A stretch of 64,000 nucleotides of DNA, taken from the NCBI GenBank assembly GCA_015501055.1, contig JADNYV010000129.1, forward strand, positions 42,102 to 106,101. The letters run 5' to 3'. Both the position numbers and the translations under genes were made by a program. A model generated the notes under the pieces. That model was given only the letters and a program-made list of their open reading frames with translations, ran no database searches and had not been told where the DNA came from. The stretch is from Mucidula mucida. Its lineage: Eukaryota > Basidiomycota > Agaricomycetes > Agaricales > Physalacriaceae. Below are positions 9,450 through 19,737 of the stretch, piece after piece. Numbering within the stretch: position 1 is the first letter of the stretch; each line of letters opens with the position of its first letter.

Positions 9450-10082
9450 CATCAAACCTGTACAGCCCCAGGCAGCGCTTTAAAGTTAAGTTCTTCAGTG
9501 GTTAACGTACAGAAAGGTGGCATATTTTTCAAACACAAACAAGGAGCTCGGGGAGTAAGGTCTGGTCTGGGTTTGACTGATTGGTTGGTGGGCATGCACG
9601 AGCGGCGCAGCGAGGTAGGTGTAGAAGAGTTCGTCAAAGTGTTAAGGACAGAGTCCGGCGTAAACCAAACAACCACCCAAGTTGCACCAAAACCGGAGAG
9701 TGATAGAGAAATGAGGCAACAATAATAATAGAATGAGGAGCAGGTCAGGCTCAATATAGTGTAGGAAGCTACTGAACAGTGTAGAGGCAAAGTTGACAAA
9801 CTGAGGAATCTATCTAGAAAGGCCGTGTATATATATAAAGAGTCTGTGGCTGTGTAAATAATAGAATGGCTTAAAGTTAAACAAGATGTAGTGTGGATCA
9901 TGTCATGGGGTGATGGACAGGTGACAGGCTATGCTGATGAGCTATACCTGGACCAGGCCTGGGCTAAGACAGTGCAAACTGGACCCAAAGCGTGTGATAT
10001 GTGATGATGGAAGAGTGTGGCGTTAACATAATGACGAGGTGGATCAAGGTGGGGGTAGCAGAATAAAGGCAATTTGTAACAT
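9450..10082 (-). repeat. Probable 5' LTR and leader of the gypsy element
   Basis: Read on the minus strand the segment starts TGTTACAAATTGCC at 10082 and contains a TATA-like run (TTTATATATATACAC, about 9826-9840) followed by transcribed-looking sequence without genes. TG at the start and a TATA box about 245 bases inside fit an LTR. I could not fix its 3' end, and there is no second LTR in the window to align with, so the exact limits are a guess. Confidence 0.35.
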
Positions 10083-10470
10083 ACAATAGATACAGGTCTA
10101 TCGGCAAACTTGACTCATGAGTTGAAGTTGTTCTCAAATCCAGGTTTATACTAATCCAGATTGAGACAAGTCATTATTATATCTAATCTCACCTACTTAT
10201 ATAAAAAAGTAATAGTAAATAATACAAATACAAATAGTATATATAGGAAATGTAGTTAAGTAACAATAGAAACATAGTTATAAAATAATATAAATACAGA
10301 AAAATTGGTAAAAGTATAATTAAACTAGAGCTTTTTTGCTTTAATAAAAGTGAGACTTATATTCACAAAGAAATTGTCAAAAGTCAGAAAGTATAATCTG
10401 GGAGGCACCACTAAATATGTTGTTTGTTAATCTTGTAAAATTTGGTCAGATCTACTTAAAACGGTAGATA
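10083..10470. other. AT-rich spacer, nothing recognised
   Basis: Strongly A+T-rich, many short A/T runs, no open frame and no repeat seen elsewhere in the window. Probably degraded transposon sequence. Confidence 0.5.
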
Positions 10471-11690
10471 TTAAAGTTTGTTATTGTAACTAAGCTGATT
10501 AAGAGTGAGGACTAAAGCAGAGATGCCGAACAAAGTAGGCTCTGCTCCAAAGAGCTTAAAAAGTAACGTAGCTGATAGGAGATTAGTCACGGACCCGGCA
10601 GCTGAAGCGGGCAGCGCGGCAGGCACTGCAGCAGCAGCAGCATTAAGCTGCACTGTGAATGCGGCTTAAGCGGCCTCTTCAACAGCATGTCTTTGTCTCT
10701 CTTCTTCCAGCTTTTGTTAGAACGCAGTGTTGCACTTGAGAGTCTTATTGTACTTGGGAGCCTGGTCCGGCTTCTTGCACTGTTTGATGATTTGGGCAAC
10801 TTGTTCAACATAGTTGTCCATTTTGATCTGCTTCCTGATTCAGTAACATTGTCAGCAGAATGTGCAGGCTTCTTGCCCTCTTGCTGCCTTTTGGCCTGTC
10901 TAACACTTAGAATACAAATGCCCTTGCAAAGAGAACACCCAGGTTGTAAGCAAATAGAGGGTGCCTGAGCTGGATACCGACCAATCCTTAACCAAGCCTA
11001 TAAAACACTCAAAGAGCAAACATCTTATAGCGCACTCAGAGAGCAAACTTATTTAGCAATCAGTGTCCTGATTTACACTCCTTGATAGGAGTCAGGCATA
11101 CACTGTACAATCAGGTGTTGAACGCGGTCTCAAGCACAGGTTGAGCTGTACCACTGATTGACAATGATAAGGAAGTACAAGGAGGATACCGAGTCTAGGT
11201 ATAGCACACTGAGCAAAGTATTAAGCTCAATAAGCGGTAATAAGCCGCTTGGAGAGGGATGTGTGGTGTAGGCACAGGGAAAGGACACAAAAAATGTGGA
11301 GCTAACTGTGACCAGCTAACACAGATTAGCTGGAGGGGAGTGAGAGGGTGCAGAGAGCGCACCTATAACCAGATAGCCTACAGAATGTCCTTGAGAAGAA
11401 GTTCTTTGGAAAGGAATGGGTATTTGGGCACAAAATGGGCATCAGCTCTGAGAGCTAATGTGAGATATTGGCACATACTAGAAGCAGGGAGAGCAGTGGG
11501 AGCGCTAGCGCTCCAGGGCCAGAGCGGACACTTTTAATAGGGTTCTAGGCTGCCAGTACATTAGTCCTGAGCAGGAGGATTGAGTAGAGCGAGTGATGCT
11601 TACCTGAGAGAGCAAAAGTGCAAATGCCCTCAAAATAGGCACTTTGGACCTGTCTGAACTGGTTTTGGGCTAGATAGGTAGCTTTATTGG
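10471..11690 (-). mobile_element. Second, mutated copy of the DIRS-like element (5' part)
   Basis: On the minus strand this repeats the leader and the start of gag of the element at 0.4-6.8 kb. 11690-10830 matches 1820-2700 of the first copy, and 10800-10520 matches gag from about 2908 to 3200 (AAAAVPAALPASAAGSV against the first copy's AAAATAPAAQPASAAGPV). About 200 bases around the gag start (roughly 2700-2905 of copy 1) are deleted. Differences from copy 1 are mostly G-to-A or C-to-T. The copy stops inside the palindrome arm at 11690 and inside gag at 10471, so it is truncated at both ends. It keeps the ancestral base count where copy 1 has a gag frameshift. Confidence 0.88.
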
Positions 11691-11694
11691 TTAC

Positions 11695-11880
11695 AAGAAA
11701 TTTGGAACACCATAGTCACATTAAACATCTTGACCTTTACCACTACTAATTGTGCAATGAGGTTCATCACTGTCACATATTCATGCATCATTGCCCAACA
11801 GACAACATGTCAGCAGACACTTTTACCAAGGTGCTTGGTCACAAAAAACTCATATACATAATTACCTTCCTCCTAAATTT
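11695..11880 (+). pseudogene. Ty1/copia RNase H C-terminal remnant
   Basis: Plus-strand translation gives HSHIKHLDLYHY, a stop, then HHCPTDNMSADTFTKVL. These correspond to the copia-type RNase H end (KHIDIRYHFIR and the VPTxxMxADxLTKxL signature just before the 3' LTR). There is one in-frame stop and the rest of pol is absent. It directly abuts the truncated DIRS-like copy, so the two were probably joined by insertion or deletion. Confidence 0.75.
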
Positions 11881-12389
11881 ATTTGGTCAAGGAGAAGTAT
11901 TGCAATATACAGCCACATAGATAGAAGTAAAGTATAGTTGTTTACATAATATAGCTACCATAATAGTTGCTAGAGCCGACAGTAAAGACTTAGCCTCTTA
12001 TCATTGTCTCCAGGTATGTATTCTACTGTTCAGAGCATTAATAAAGCATCTTACCATTGTCTCCAGTCTGGTCTTTTGCCCGCCACCTGTTCATCACTTG
12101 CTACATTATGATTAAAGAGAATAGAACACTTACTAAGGTCAACCTTCTTCTTGAGGATGACGAGGGCAGGTGAGGAGATAATTGGTGTCACATTAGTCCT
12201 CAGTGCAGGACATTCAGAGAGCGGGGCAAGCATAGTAGACTCTATTCTAATGTTCAGGACAAAGATCAATATCTCAAGGGATCACTCAGGCCACAACTAG
12301 AAGTACTCAGCAGATTCAAGTAGGGATCTCTATCAGTTCACCCGCAATTCACTAAACTGTATCACTAGGTTTATAGTACCCAGGTCTAC
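11881..12389. other. Gene-free stretch after the copia remnant
   Basis: No convincing gene. Position just after a copia RNase H end suggests that it includes the decayed 3' LTR, but I could not define its limits. A near-repeat of CATTGTCTCCAG occurs at 12002-12013 and 12055-12066. Confidence 0.4.
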
Positions 12390-14040
12390 TTAATAATTAG
12401 GTACAGAATGAGAGTAGGTAGCTTCAAGCCGTGATTTCACATATTCCCCAGCTGTCACGACTTTATATTTTGACGGGTATTCAGGAGAGACACATCCGGG
12501 TATAGGCTAACAACAAAACCGTTCAGTGATAATAGCACAGTTACTCAGGAGACCCGACCACTCACCTCTAGAAGCACATCATAATCCGTCCCAAAGAAAA
12601 GCGGCATGGAATAGCGTTCCGCACCGGACCTGTTTATCGCACGATGCAGAGTAGATTTGAATACATCATCTTGGAAAATCAGCCGTGTCAGGACAGATGG
12701 GGCACGCCTACTACTACGTACTTGTCCACCGCGCAAACTGGTCCCCGAGATTGAGCACCAGAGTCCCCGAAATGGGTACGGCATCTATCCACTTGCCGTC
12801 CGCGTTCATCACCTGCAGCGCGGGAACGGTGTCTTGCCAGAGAATCGTGAAACACTAGTAGTAGAACGCGCTCAGAGCGCTATTCGCTGATAGGACAATA
12901 GCGGCTTACCTCGTAACTAAAGCAATGGTATAAATCATCACCGTCGTCAAGGAAGTACCGATGCTTACTCTGTATGTGCCCCGATCCCAATCACCTTGCC
13001 GTCCTCGTCAGCGGAGCTCGCGTTTTGAGGCGGATAGTGAAGCAGTCTCATAATCGCAGCGGGCTTTGTTGTCTACCAAGCAGATCTCAGTCGCTAAAAT
13101 ATCCAGTTGAACCCCGAGAACATACCTTGTCAATGAAGAAATCCTCAGGCAGATCCAACGCCAGCGCGAACAGCGGAAAGAGTTTCTGCCCGAGTCGCAC
13201 CGCTGAGTGACTTTGGCGTGACGCCTTTCAGAATGAGTATATACAGAGGAGGGCATGCAACTGACTAGTACTCAAGGACAGGATTGCGGAAATCGTGTTC
13301 GGGAAGGTTCTCTGGCCAGACGTTTCCACCGGACATTGCACCGTCGTACGAAGCAGCATCACCTGAATCCTCCCATCCCAAGTCGAAGCCTACGCACACG
13401 TAAGTATCAATCCCAGAACCATAAAGTCGCCGCCACACTCGCCTTCGTGAAGATCACCGCGTCCTTCCGGATCCGTATTCTCCCCAAGAAGAGGCGTGTA
13501 CCCCTTGAAGTTGCCGACTTGTGGATATCAATCTACATCATCACCCAATTCAGCTTCCTACCACTTCACACACAGAAAGAACGCTCTAACCTGCATCTTA
13601 TCCGCCTTGGGCAAAGCAAAAAACTTCTTCCCAGCTTCAACAGCTGCAGAGACAAGGTCCTCCGGGATACCATGGTTCTTGACTGGATCATAACAACCTC
13701 TGTGGCGGACACTACTAGGACGTTCAACGCACTGTAAAAGAAACCCACTGCCGGGCAGAGTAAGCCTCGATCAGCGTCGTCCGATAAAGCCCACCATTTA
13801 TGCACGCATCGCGAATCCTATCCGCTAAAGCTCGTCGAGCCGCATAATCTGTACTATCTGCATCACTGAGGTCGCTATAGTAGCTCCAGCAGTCAGGTTG
13901 AGAATGCAGAACTCGTTATCGACGAACATGACAGGTATCTCTTCGAACGAGCTCTCTGTTCGCTTGTCGTCGAGAAGAAATTCGGGTGCAGGTAGGTTAT
14001 AATCGAGATGATGATGGTGGCCCATGATGGTCGAATTCAA
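12390..14040 (-). pseudogene. 2-oxoglutarate/Fe(II) dioxygenase, isopenicillin-N-synthase-like, one apparent frameshift
   Basis: Twelve exons can be laid out on the minus strand: 14040(or 14025)-13928, 13874-13795, 13747-13733, 13682-13591, 13532-13443, 13389-13266, 13210-13126, 13072-12969, 12916-12910, 12854-12722, 12669-12566, 12506-12390. The N-terminal DIOX_N part has EIPVIDLSDAD, INVGFFY and KNHGIPEDLV; the core has GIGAHTDYECFTILWQ (first His and Asp iron ligands), TLHRAINRSGAERYS (second His, and the R-x-S 2OG-binding motif) and a closing PIPGCVS block. Exon 9 is only 7 nt and codes the iron-binding Asp. Intron 5 (13390-13442) is GC-AG. In exon 5 the frame slips by one base between DIHKS and NFKGYTPLL (about 13513-13518). 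A paralogue with the same layout lies at 46.9-48.5 kb. Substrate unknown; such enzymes oxidise small molecules in the cytosol. The gene is either a recent pseudogene or carries a sequence error. Confidence 0.82.
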
Positions 14041-14253
14041 GGTGCATACAGACCCATGACGCGCGCATCACCACACCAATCGAAATACTGCCAGCGACAC
14101 CAAAAACAGAAGGCGACGTTCTAATGCGATTTGTTTGCTCGAATATTGTACAAAATGAGGCAGATTATTACTTTGTTTCTAGTCCATACTATAGTTCTTC
14201 CAATTCCCAATATGCAAAGCAATGTTGACGATAGCAAATTTCAGTTCTACTCT

Positions 14254-17200
14254 TCAAGGGTGTGCCAAATCCCTCGCAAAATGGAAGAAGTCGACACTCG
14301 ACCCGGTGACTCCGTACTTGTAGATCTGTAATGCGACAAGCTTAGAATGATGAAGAGCAAGTGGATGACGGAACACTCACAAAATGCGACGCAACCCAAC
14401 TCGAGAATAGAGCACGTTGGTACGGCTCGGGCAGTCTTTTCAACAAAGCCGGCAGGCCAACTTTGTCAACCAATGTCTTCGGGATCGCCCTACGCATCAC
14501 ACCCTCTCGACTAGGCACATCATCGTACAGGTCGGAGCTCTCCAACTCGGCTTGTAGGTTGTTGAGTGTCGACGATAGCTCGTCTGATATGACCGTTCGA
14601 GCCTTCGCGCCTTGCAGCCTCGAGTGCTCGCGCCACAAGCACTGGAACTCAGCTGCCGCGTTTTCGGTAATCTTCTCCTGGATATCTCGGACGTAGCTCT
14701 GGTAGAAATCGGAGGGTTTGCCATCCTTGAAGATCATGAGGTCGAGGTATTCCTGTGTCGAAAGCGCAAGCCCAGCGAGAACTTCCAACGACGAACTTGT
14801 GACACCGCCTAGACAATTTTAAGCTTCCTGACCGAGCTCAGTATTCGGGACAACGTACCCTTGTTGGTGCTCGAGTCCTTGAACAAAATAACCTTCCTCT
14901 TTTCGAGATGCAGCCGGGCTTGCTGTGTCAAGAACAGATTGGCACCCTCAACGACATACTTGAAGTGTGGTTTCCCTTCCGAATCGACAAGGGCCGCAAC
15001 GTTCGAGATATTAACAGCCTCGGGTCTGCGCGTCCAAAATCAGTCGTATGAACAGATTGATGCGACATCTACTGACCGACCGCCGCAAGGAACGAATAGA
15101 TCTGCCTTGAAGCGTAGATGCGCGGCATTACGGAAATCAGTTCCATCCAAAACGACTTCTCCCGCTGTGAAAAAGGTCAGGGATCAAGTACGCGGTACTA
15201 CGGATAATTGGCACTCACAAGGCAGTTTCACATCATGTTCCTCGACCTTGACCAAATAACCATCTTTGCTCAACTTTGACTTATCAAAGTTGGCAACGGG
15301 GACACGGAGTTTGGCGAGGCGTTTGAGTTCCTCACGATCAAGACCGACCGGATCGGCGAGCACACCACTGCCGTCAATAATGGCTACAGTTTTGTCGGAG
15401 CTGAGTAAGATTTCATCTACACAACAGTCAGCGACAGCTTGGGAAATCTAGTAACCTTAAACGACTTACTCGAACCCAGGTCACCGTCTGAGAAGACGAA
15501 AGCCTCAACATCGCGAAGATTTCAACACAAAGCCCCACTTACCAGGTCCACCAGTCTGTACTTTCGTGATATCCTTTTCTTTCAGTCCGAGCTGTTTGTA
15601 GATTCCGAGGACGTATTGCCGGATAGACAAGGATGTCATTCCGTAAGTGTCGTGGGGAACACCACCCAGTGTCTCTGCACTCTTTCCAGTGGTGAACGAC
15701 TTCCACCACGTCTCTGCTCCGCGACTGCGCGCATGCACTGTAAAGGCGATTAGACAATATGAAGGAACTCAGGCGTAGACGGCTTACGCGCTGCCCAGTC
15801 CATCATGTCCGCGGTACCCTCTGTATCATACGGTCAGCAGCGAGTCAAGTAAGAGTGTAGAAGTAACTGACCGTCGGGCCCAAAGAATAGAAGTTCAGGC
15901 TTCCCATAGAGATCAATTATGGTTTCCTTGATCCCAGGTGTCTGACCAGGAATAAGGAGATCTACCATAGCCTACGAAAACTGTTAATCCACGTCCAAAA
16001 TACCAATTCAGACAGCATACATCGACGTATTTCTCGAAACAAAGCCTTGGGCTAGCGCCAATGCTATAAAGAAAACTAATCAATTCAAGCCCACCCAGCG
16101 ACGGGCGCGACTCACGAAGGTAAAATAGTCCCTTTCGCACCACCTTCTGGAATATCCTTGTTCTTCAGCGACTGCGTAGAAGCAAGCCCGTAATTCTCGT
16201 CGAATCTAGACCTGGTTAACATTTGCCTGTGACTTCATATGTCTGATAACGTACAGCTGCCTCTGGTTGATGGAGTACGTCCTGAGAGGAGGTTAGTCTG
16301 ACTATCAAAACAGAATCCGAGAGAGTAGACTGACTCCTTGTTCCTAGACATGACAATCCGAATACCGCCACGCGCAACATCGCGGAAACGAATGTGGAAT
16401 CCACGGAACTCGTTACCTGTAAAAAGTAAACGACGGCGACTCCCATGTTCACAGGAGAAGACCCACCAATGACAATGAACATTCCAAAAGGCTTCTTCGG
16501 GTACTCGACATCAGGTAAAAAGTCGGGAGTCAACCTGAACGAGAGCGCGACCTTGGTCGGCTGATAGAAGTTCGTCTTGAGCACAGCCCTATAGCAGACG
16601 TCAGCGTTATGAAAGGGGCGAAACGAAACACGTACTTGTTGAAGATGAGGAAACTTTCCAAAACTTGCAGCTCGTGCTTGTTTGGAACCGAACGCCTAAT
16701 CCTGTCGTACAGCTCGACGTCGGTGAGGCCTTCTGTGGTCTGCAGACGTTGATACGAAAGGGTGGGCATCAATTCCGAAGCGTCTCCAGTCGGGTAATGC
16801 GTCGTAGCAAAATTGACATACAGCAGCCGAATCTATGAATGGCGCTTCAGTTTAGAAGCAGAGATGACGAAACAAACAACAAACCAGTTCGGGATGGTTA
16901 TGAATGGTATTCTCGATACTCTCTCTAGTAAAGGTCTCCTCCCTGAAACGCCTCTTGATGTCATTTAGTACTTCAGCGTGAGTAGGATCGTTCTCGTCGA
17001 GGATGTTCTTGAGTTGAAGATAAGCGGGGCCGAGACGGTTGCAGAAATGTTGTGCAAAGATCCAACCAGAATCTACAAGAGGAATGAGTGTTGGAAATAA
17101 TGCAAGTGAAGAACGAACTGACAAGCGTAGGTGGCTTCCTGGACTGCGTGACTTCCGGGCGCCTTTGGTAGGAAGAAGGGGTTGTCTGGAAGGCAGAAGA

Positions 17201-18370
17201 GCAGAGAAGCTTCCTTCATGACCTGGAAGATTGAGTGCTCAATCGGCGGGGCATTGCCGTTGGGCACGGGGTTGAGGTAGAGCGAGATGATCGTAATACC
17301 ATTGGAGAATTGTTCGACATATTTGCGCGCAGAGTAGAGGGAGTAGAAGTGGTACAGATTGGAGAGAGCACTTTGCACGGGGTATTAGCGACGCGTCAAT
17401 GGGCATGAACAAAATGGTATACCTGAAGAACCTGGAGGTTCCTCCCATCTTGTATCCAATAACCATGCGACGTTCCCGGGAACCCTCGACCTCGAAGACT
17501 TCAATGACAGGACCGTATCGCTGCTCGACACTCCACAGGACCTAGAAGCTACGCGTTAAATGATGATATCTCGGGATAACGTTGCCAATACCTTCTGATA
17601 GATCTCTTTTGTATTGTCACTCGCCCGTTCCAAGAAAGCTTGTCGGACACGCTACGTATATCCGTTTTGCCATTGGCGTCCTTGACCGGAGGTGAATTGG
17701 GAAACGCGCATTTTGTCACAAAGTAGCAACGGAGCTGCTGCGATGCGGTGGCAGAGATGGCGCCGGCAGAGCGGAATGTCTCGAGACGGTACGCCTTTTC
17801 TGGAGTAGAGTTGTCGAGGAAGAGAGTATCGATTCTATAAATGGATAAGAAACCGCGGCTAAAGGGAGTGGCTCAAACTAACCTCGCCTCACAAGTCGCG
17901 CCTGGCCCTTCAGTCGCCGTGAGACCGGCAGCACTGGTGTGGATAAAAGTGGCCCCAGTGCCCTTTTCGTCAATCTTCTCGAGATCGATGACGAGCTTGT
18001 TGGGGTCGTGTTGGGTGTAAGCGAGGATCTTGGCACCAAAGAGGGCGATGATGTGCTCGCAGATCACATCGCGCGATTCGCTCTCAAAGTACGTGTCGTC
18101 GATGCCCAGATGCGTGTAGAACCAGTTGACCTCGTTGGCGACCAACTGGGGAGGTATGAATCCCTATGTCTGGTCAGGCAACAGGCGATGGCGACAACGG
18201 CGGTGCCTACCTTTGCAGCGACCTCTGCTTGGACTAGAGCGCGTTGCTCCTCTTGCCTTTAAAGACGGGCGTCGTGTATCCTGGCACGTTCTTGATACGA
18301 TGCAACGATGTTTCGCTGGTCGTCCTGGAGCCGGGAACGGCGAGATGGGCAGCGCTGCCGGCGTGGACAT
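14254..18370 (-). CDS. GDH2: NAD-specific glutamate dehydrogenase, large fungal type (frame breaks in the 5' exons)
   Basis: Many exons on the minus strand give about 1,040 residues of the large NAD-dependent glutamate dehydrogenase, which deaminates glutamate to 2-oxoglutarate and ammonia. Landmarks from the N-terminus: KNVPGYTTPVFKGK, GFIPPQLVANEVNWFYTHLG, ATEGPGATCEAR, then GFHIRFRDVARGGIRI and ETYSINQRQLFDENYGL (substrate region), EGGAKGTILPS, GPDEGTADMMDWAA, TGGPDGDLGSNEILL (nucleotide fold), FVPCGGRPEAVN, and the tail GVTGSSVDFFHFARDLAHP, stop at 14254. Splice sites I checked from 17.3 to 14.3 kb all join in frame. Two places do not: near 18237 two extra bases (TA) separate KGKRSNAL from VQAEVAAK, and near 17645 one base is missing between VSDK and FLERASDN. 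The start at 18370 is also in a different frame from VPGYTT. The rest is so well kept that sequence error is likely; a recent loss of function is the alternative. Confidence 0.88.
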
Positions 18371-18440
18371 TGTGGAATTGAGAAATGGAAGAAATACGGG
18401 ACGATGGTGGTGGTAGTAAAGCAAGGATGCGATGATCTGC

Positions 18441-18450
18441 TTTATATATG
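18441..18450 (-). promoter_or_regulatory. TATA box upstream of the glutamate dehydrogenase gene
   Basis: Minus-strand CATATATAAA about 70-80 bases before the proposed start codon, followed by a C/T-rich untranslated stretch (CCACCACCATCGTCCCG). Position and context fit a core promoter. Confidence 0.5.
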
Positions 18451-19737
18451 GGAGACGCGAGTGTTAAAAGCAGTGTCGAGATCCGGTCAGCCCGTTCAAA
18501 CACGCAAAAGGCGGCATCAGCTGCCAGTGTCGCTTCAAGTCGCTGCCCTTGTGCCGCCTATGAAGCCACAATGAGCCCATCCTGCGCGACGAGGGTGGGG
18601 GAATGAGGCGGGGAAGCCGACCCTGATTGTCCCTCATTTTGCCGGCAAAATAATTGATATTAATAGGGCGGTACAACTTGGGTAGAATAGAGAGAGAAAT
18701 AGCAACATTGACACCATTTGACGTTCTCCACTATTCTTCCCCTTAATTACTCGTCCTCACATTCCAGAGCCCGCCTCAGCTGACGCCAGTCATGTTTCAT
18801 TCATGAAACGCGCCCGCCATATACCCCCGCGAAAAGACAGTACGCGGAGACTCGTGACGGAGCCAAATTCGTGTACCGGCGCACCTGACGCTGCGTACCC
18901 CATCACTTGACACGATCCACCTTCGCAGTCGTGGAAACAGGTCATCTTCGCCATTGTGTGCGTGCTCATCGTATAGCCACTTGCGTAACCCCAAGATTTT
19001 CGCGACCACCCCACGGGGATGAAGCAAAAAAGAGGGCACGTTGTTCAGCGACTGTTGCCTGTATGTAACGAATCAGAAACTCGTCCAACGTAAGAACAGC
19101 ACCTCGTTCTTGGCCAAGAAATTCTACATTCATGACCATGCTTGTCCACGGAACATTCTTAGTCTAGTAACTTACTATTTAAAATCAAGTCAGCATGCCT
19201 TTCACCGCAATATATACGGAACACGTACTCCATGAAATGAGCTATCGGACTCCGAAGACCATAGTCCCGAATCCGAGTCCAAGTTTGTTCGATTTTCGCA
19301 AACGAATGGAGCACCGTCGATATAAGAACAGTCCCCAAATCGCCGAAATTTCGGGAACGCAAGAATCAGATATGTATTACCCAAAGGTGTACTGCTGAAG
19401 GAAAAGATCAGATAACTTTGCTTGACTGTCATCTTATAAACATACCGATGACCTCCGAACATCACCATAACACGGTCTTAGACAGAAATGGCGACTGAGT
19501 ACAAGCACACACGAAAGTCGCTCAGCCCTACATAGGACACCGAGAAGCCTTACTCGTCGCATCTCTCCATCGACTTTCCACTCTTCGCTCGTGGTAAATC
19601 CTCGAGCACCAGATCAACGAAACCTCACACGACGCTTCTAGAAATCAAATAGCATTGCAACGACGTGACCAGCACCAGCCAACTACGTTCACCAACTCGG
19701 CGCGCCGATAGTTAATCCAAATGTAGCACGCACTAAC
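18451..19737. other. Intergenic region, no gene recognised
   Basis: Upstream of the glutamate dehydrogenase gene and downstream of the triple-repeat secreted protein. Short open frames exist at 18.8-19.5 kb on both strands, but none shows a known motif or a plausible intron chain. The 18.6-18.8 kb part is the likely promoter area of the dehydrogenase gene. Confidence 0.5.

Larger units (their letters stand above)
6769..10082 (-). mobile_element. Degenerate Ty3/gypsy element (proximal part: LTR, gag, start of pol)
   Basis: Minus-strand order from right to left: LTR-like end near 10082, leader, gag (8940-8242), a poorly readable protease-linker region (about 8200-7600), then the N-terminal edge of RT, present twice (7590-7217 and 7216-6772). 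The N-terminal RT signature is HTFWDHAIDL followed by CKIYLLLPIEQAELNVFLDK, equivalent to RPWDHAIELTPGSKP and CKVYPLSPSEQKALDEFLEE in the intact pol at 62.6-62.8 kb. It stops at FLDK, exactly where the plus-strand DIRS-like element begins, and resumes at 436-1. Rich in A+T and stops; no intact product except the gag frame. Confidence 0.75.

Noticed and set aside
18126..18574. Overlapping plus and minus frames opposite glutamate dehydrogenase exon 1
   Set aside because: Shadow frames; the minus-strand frame with VPGYTTPVFKGK is the real exon.
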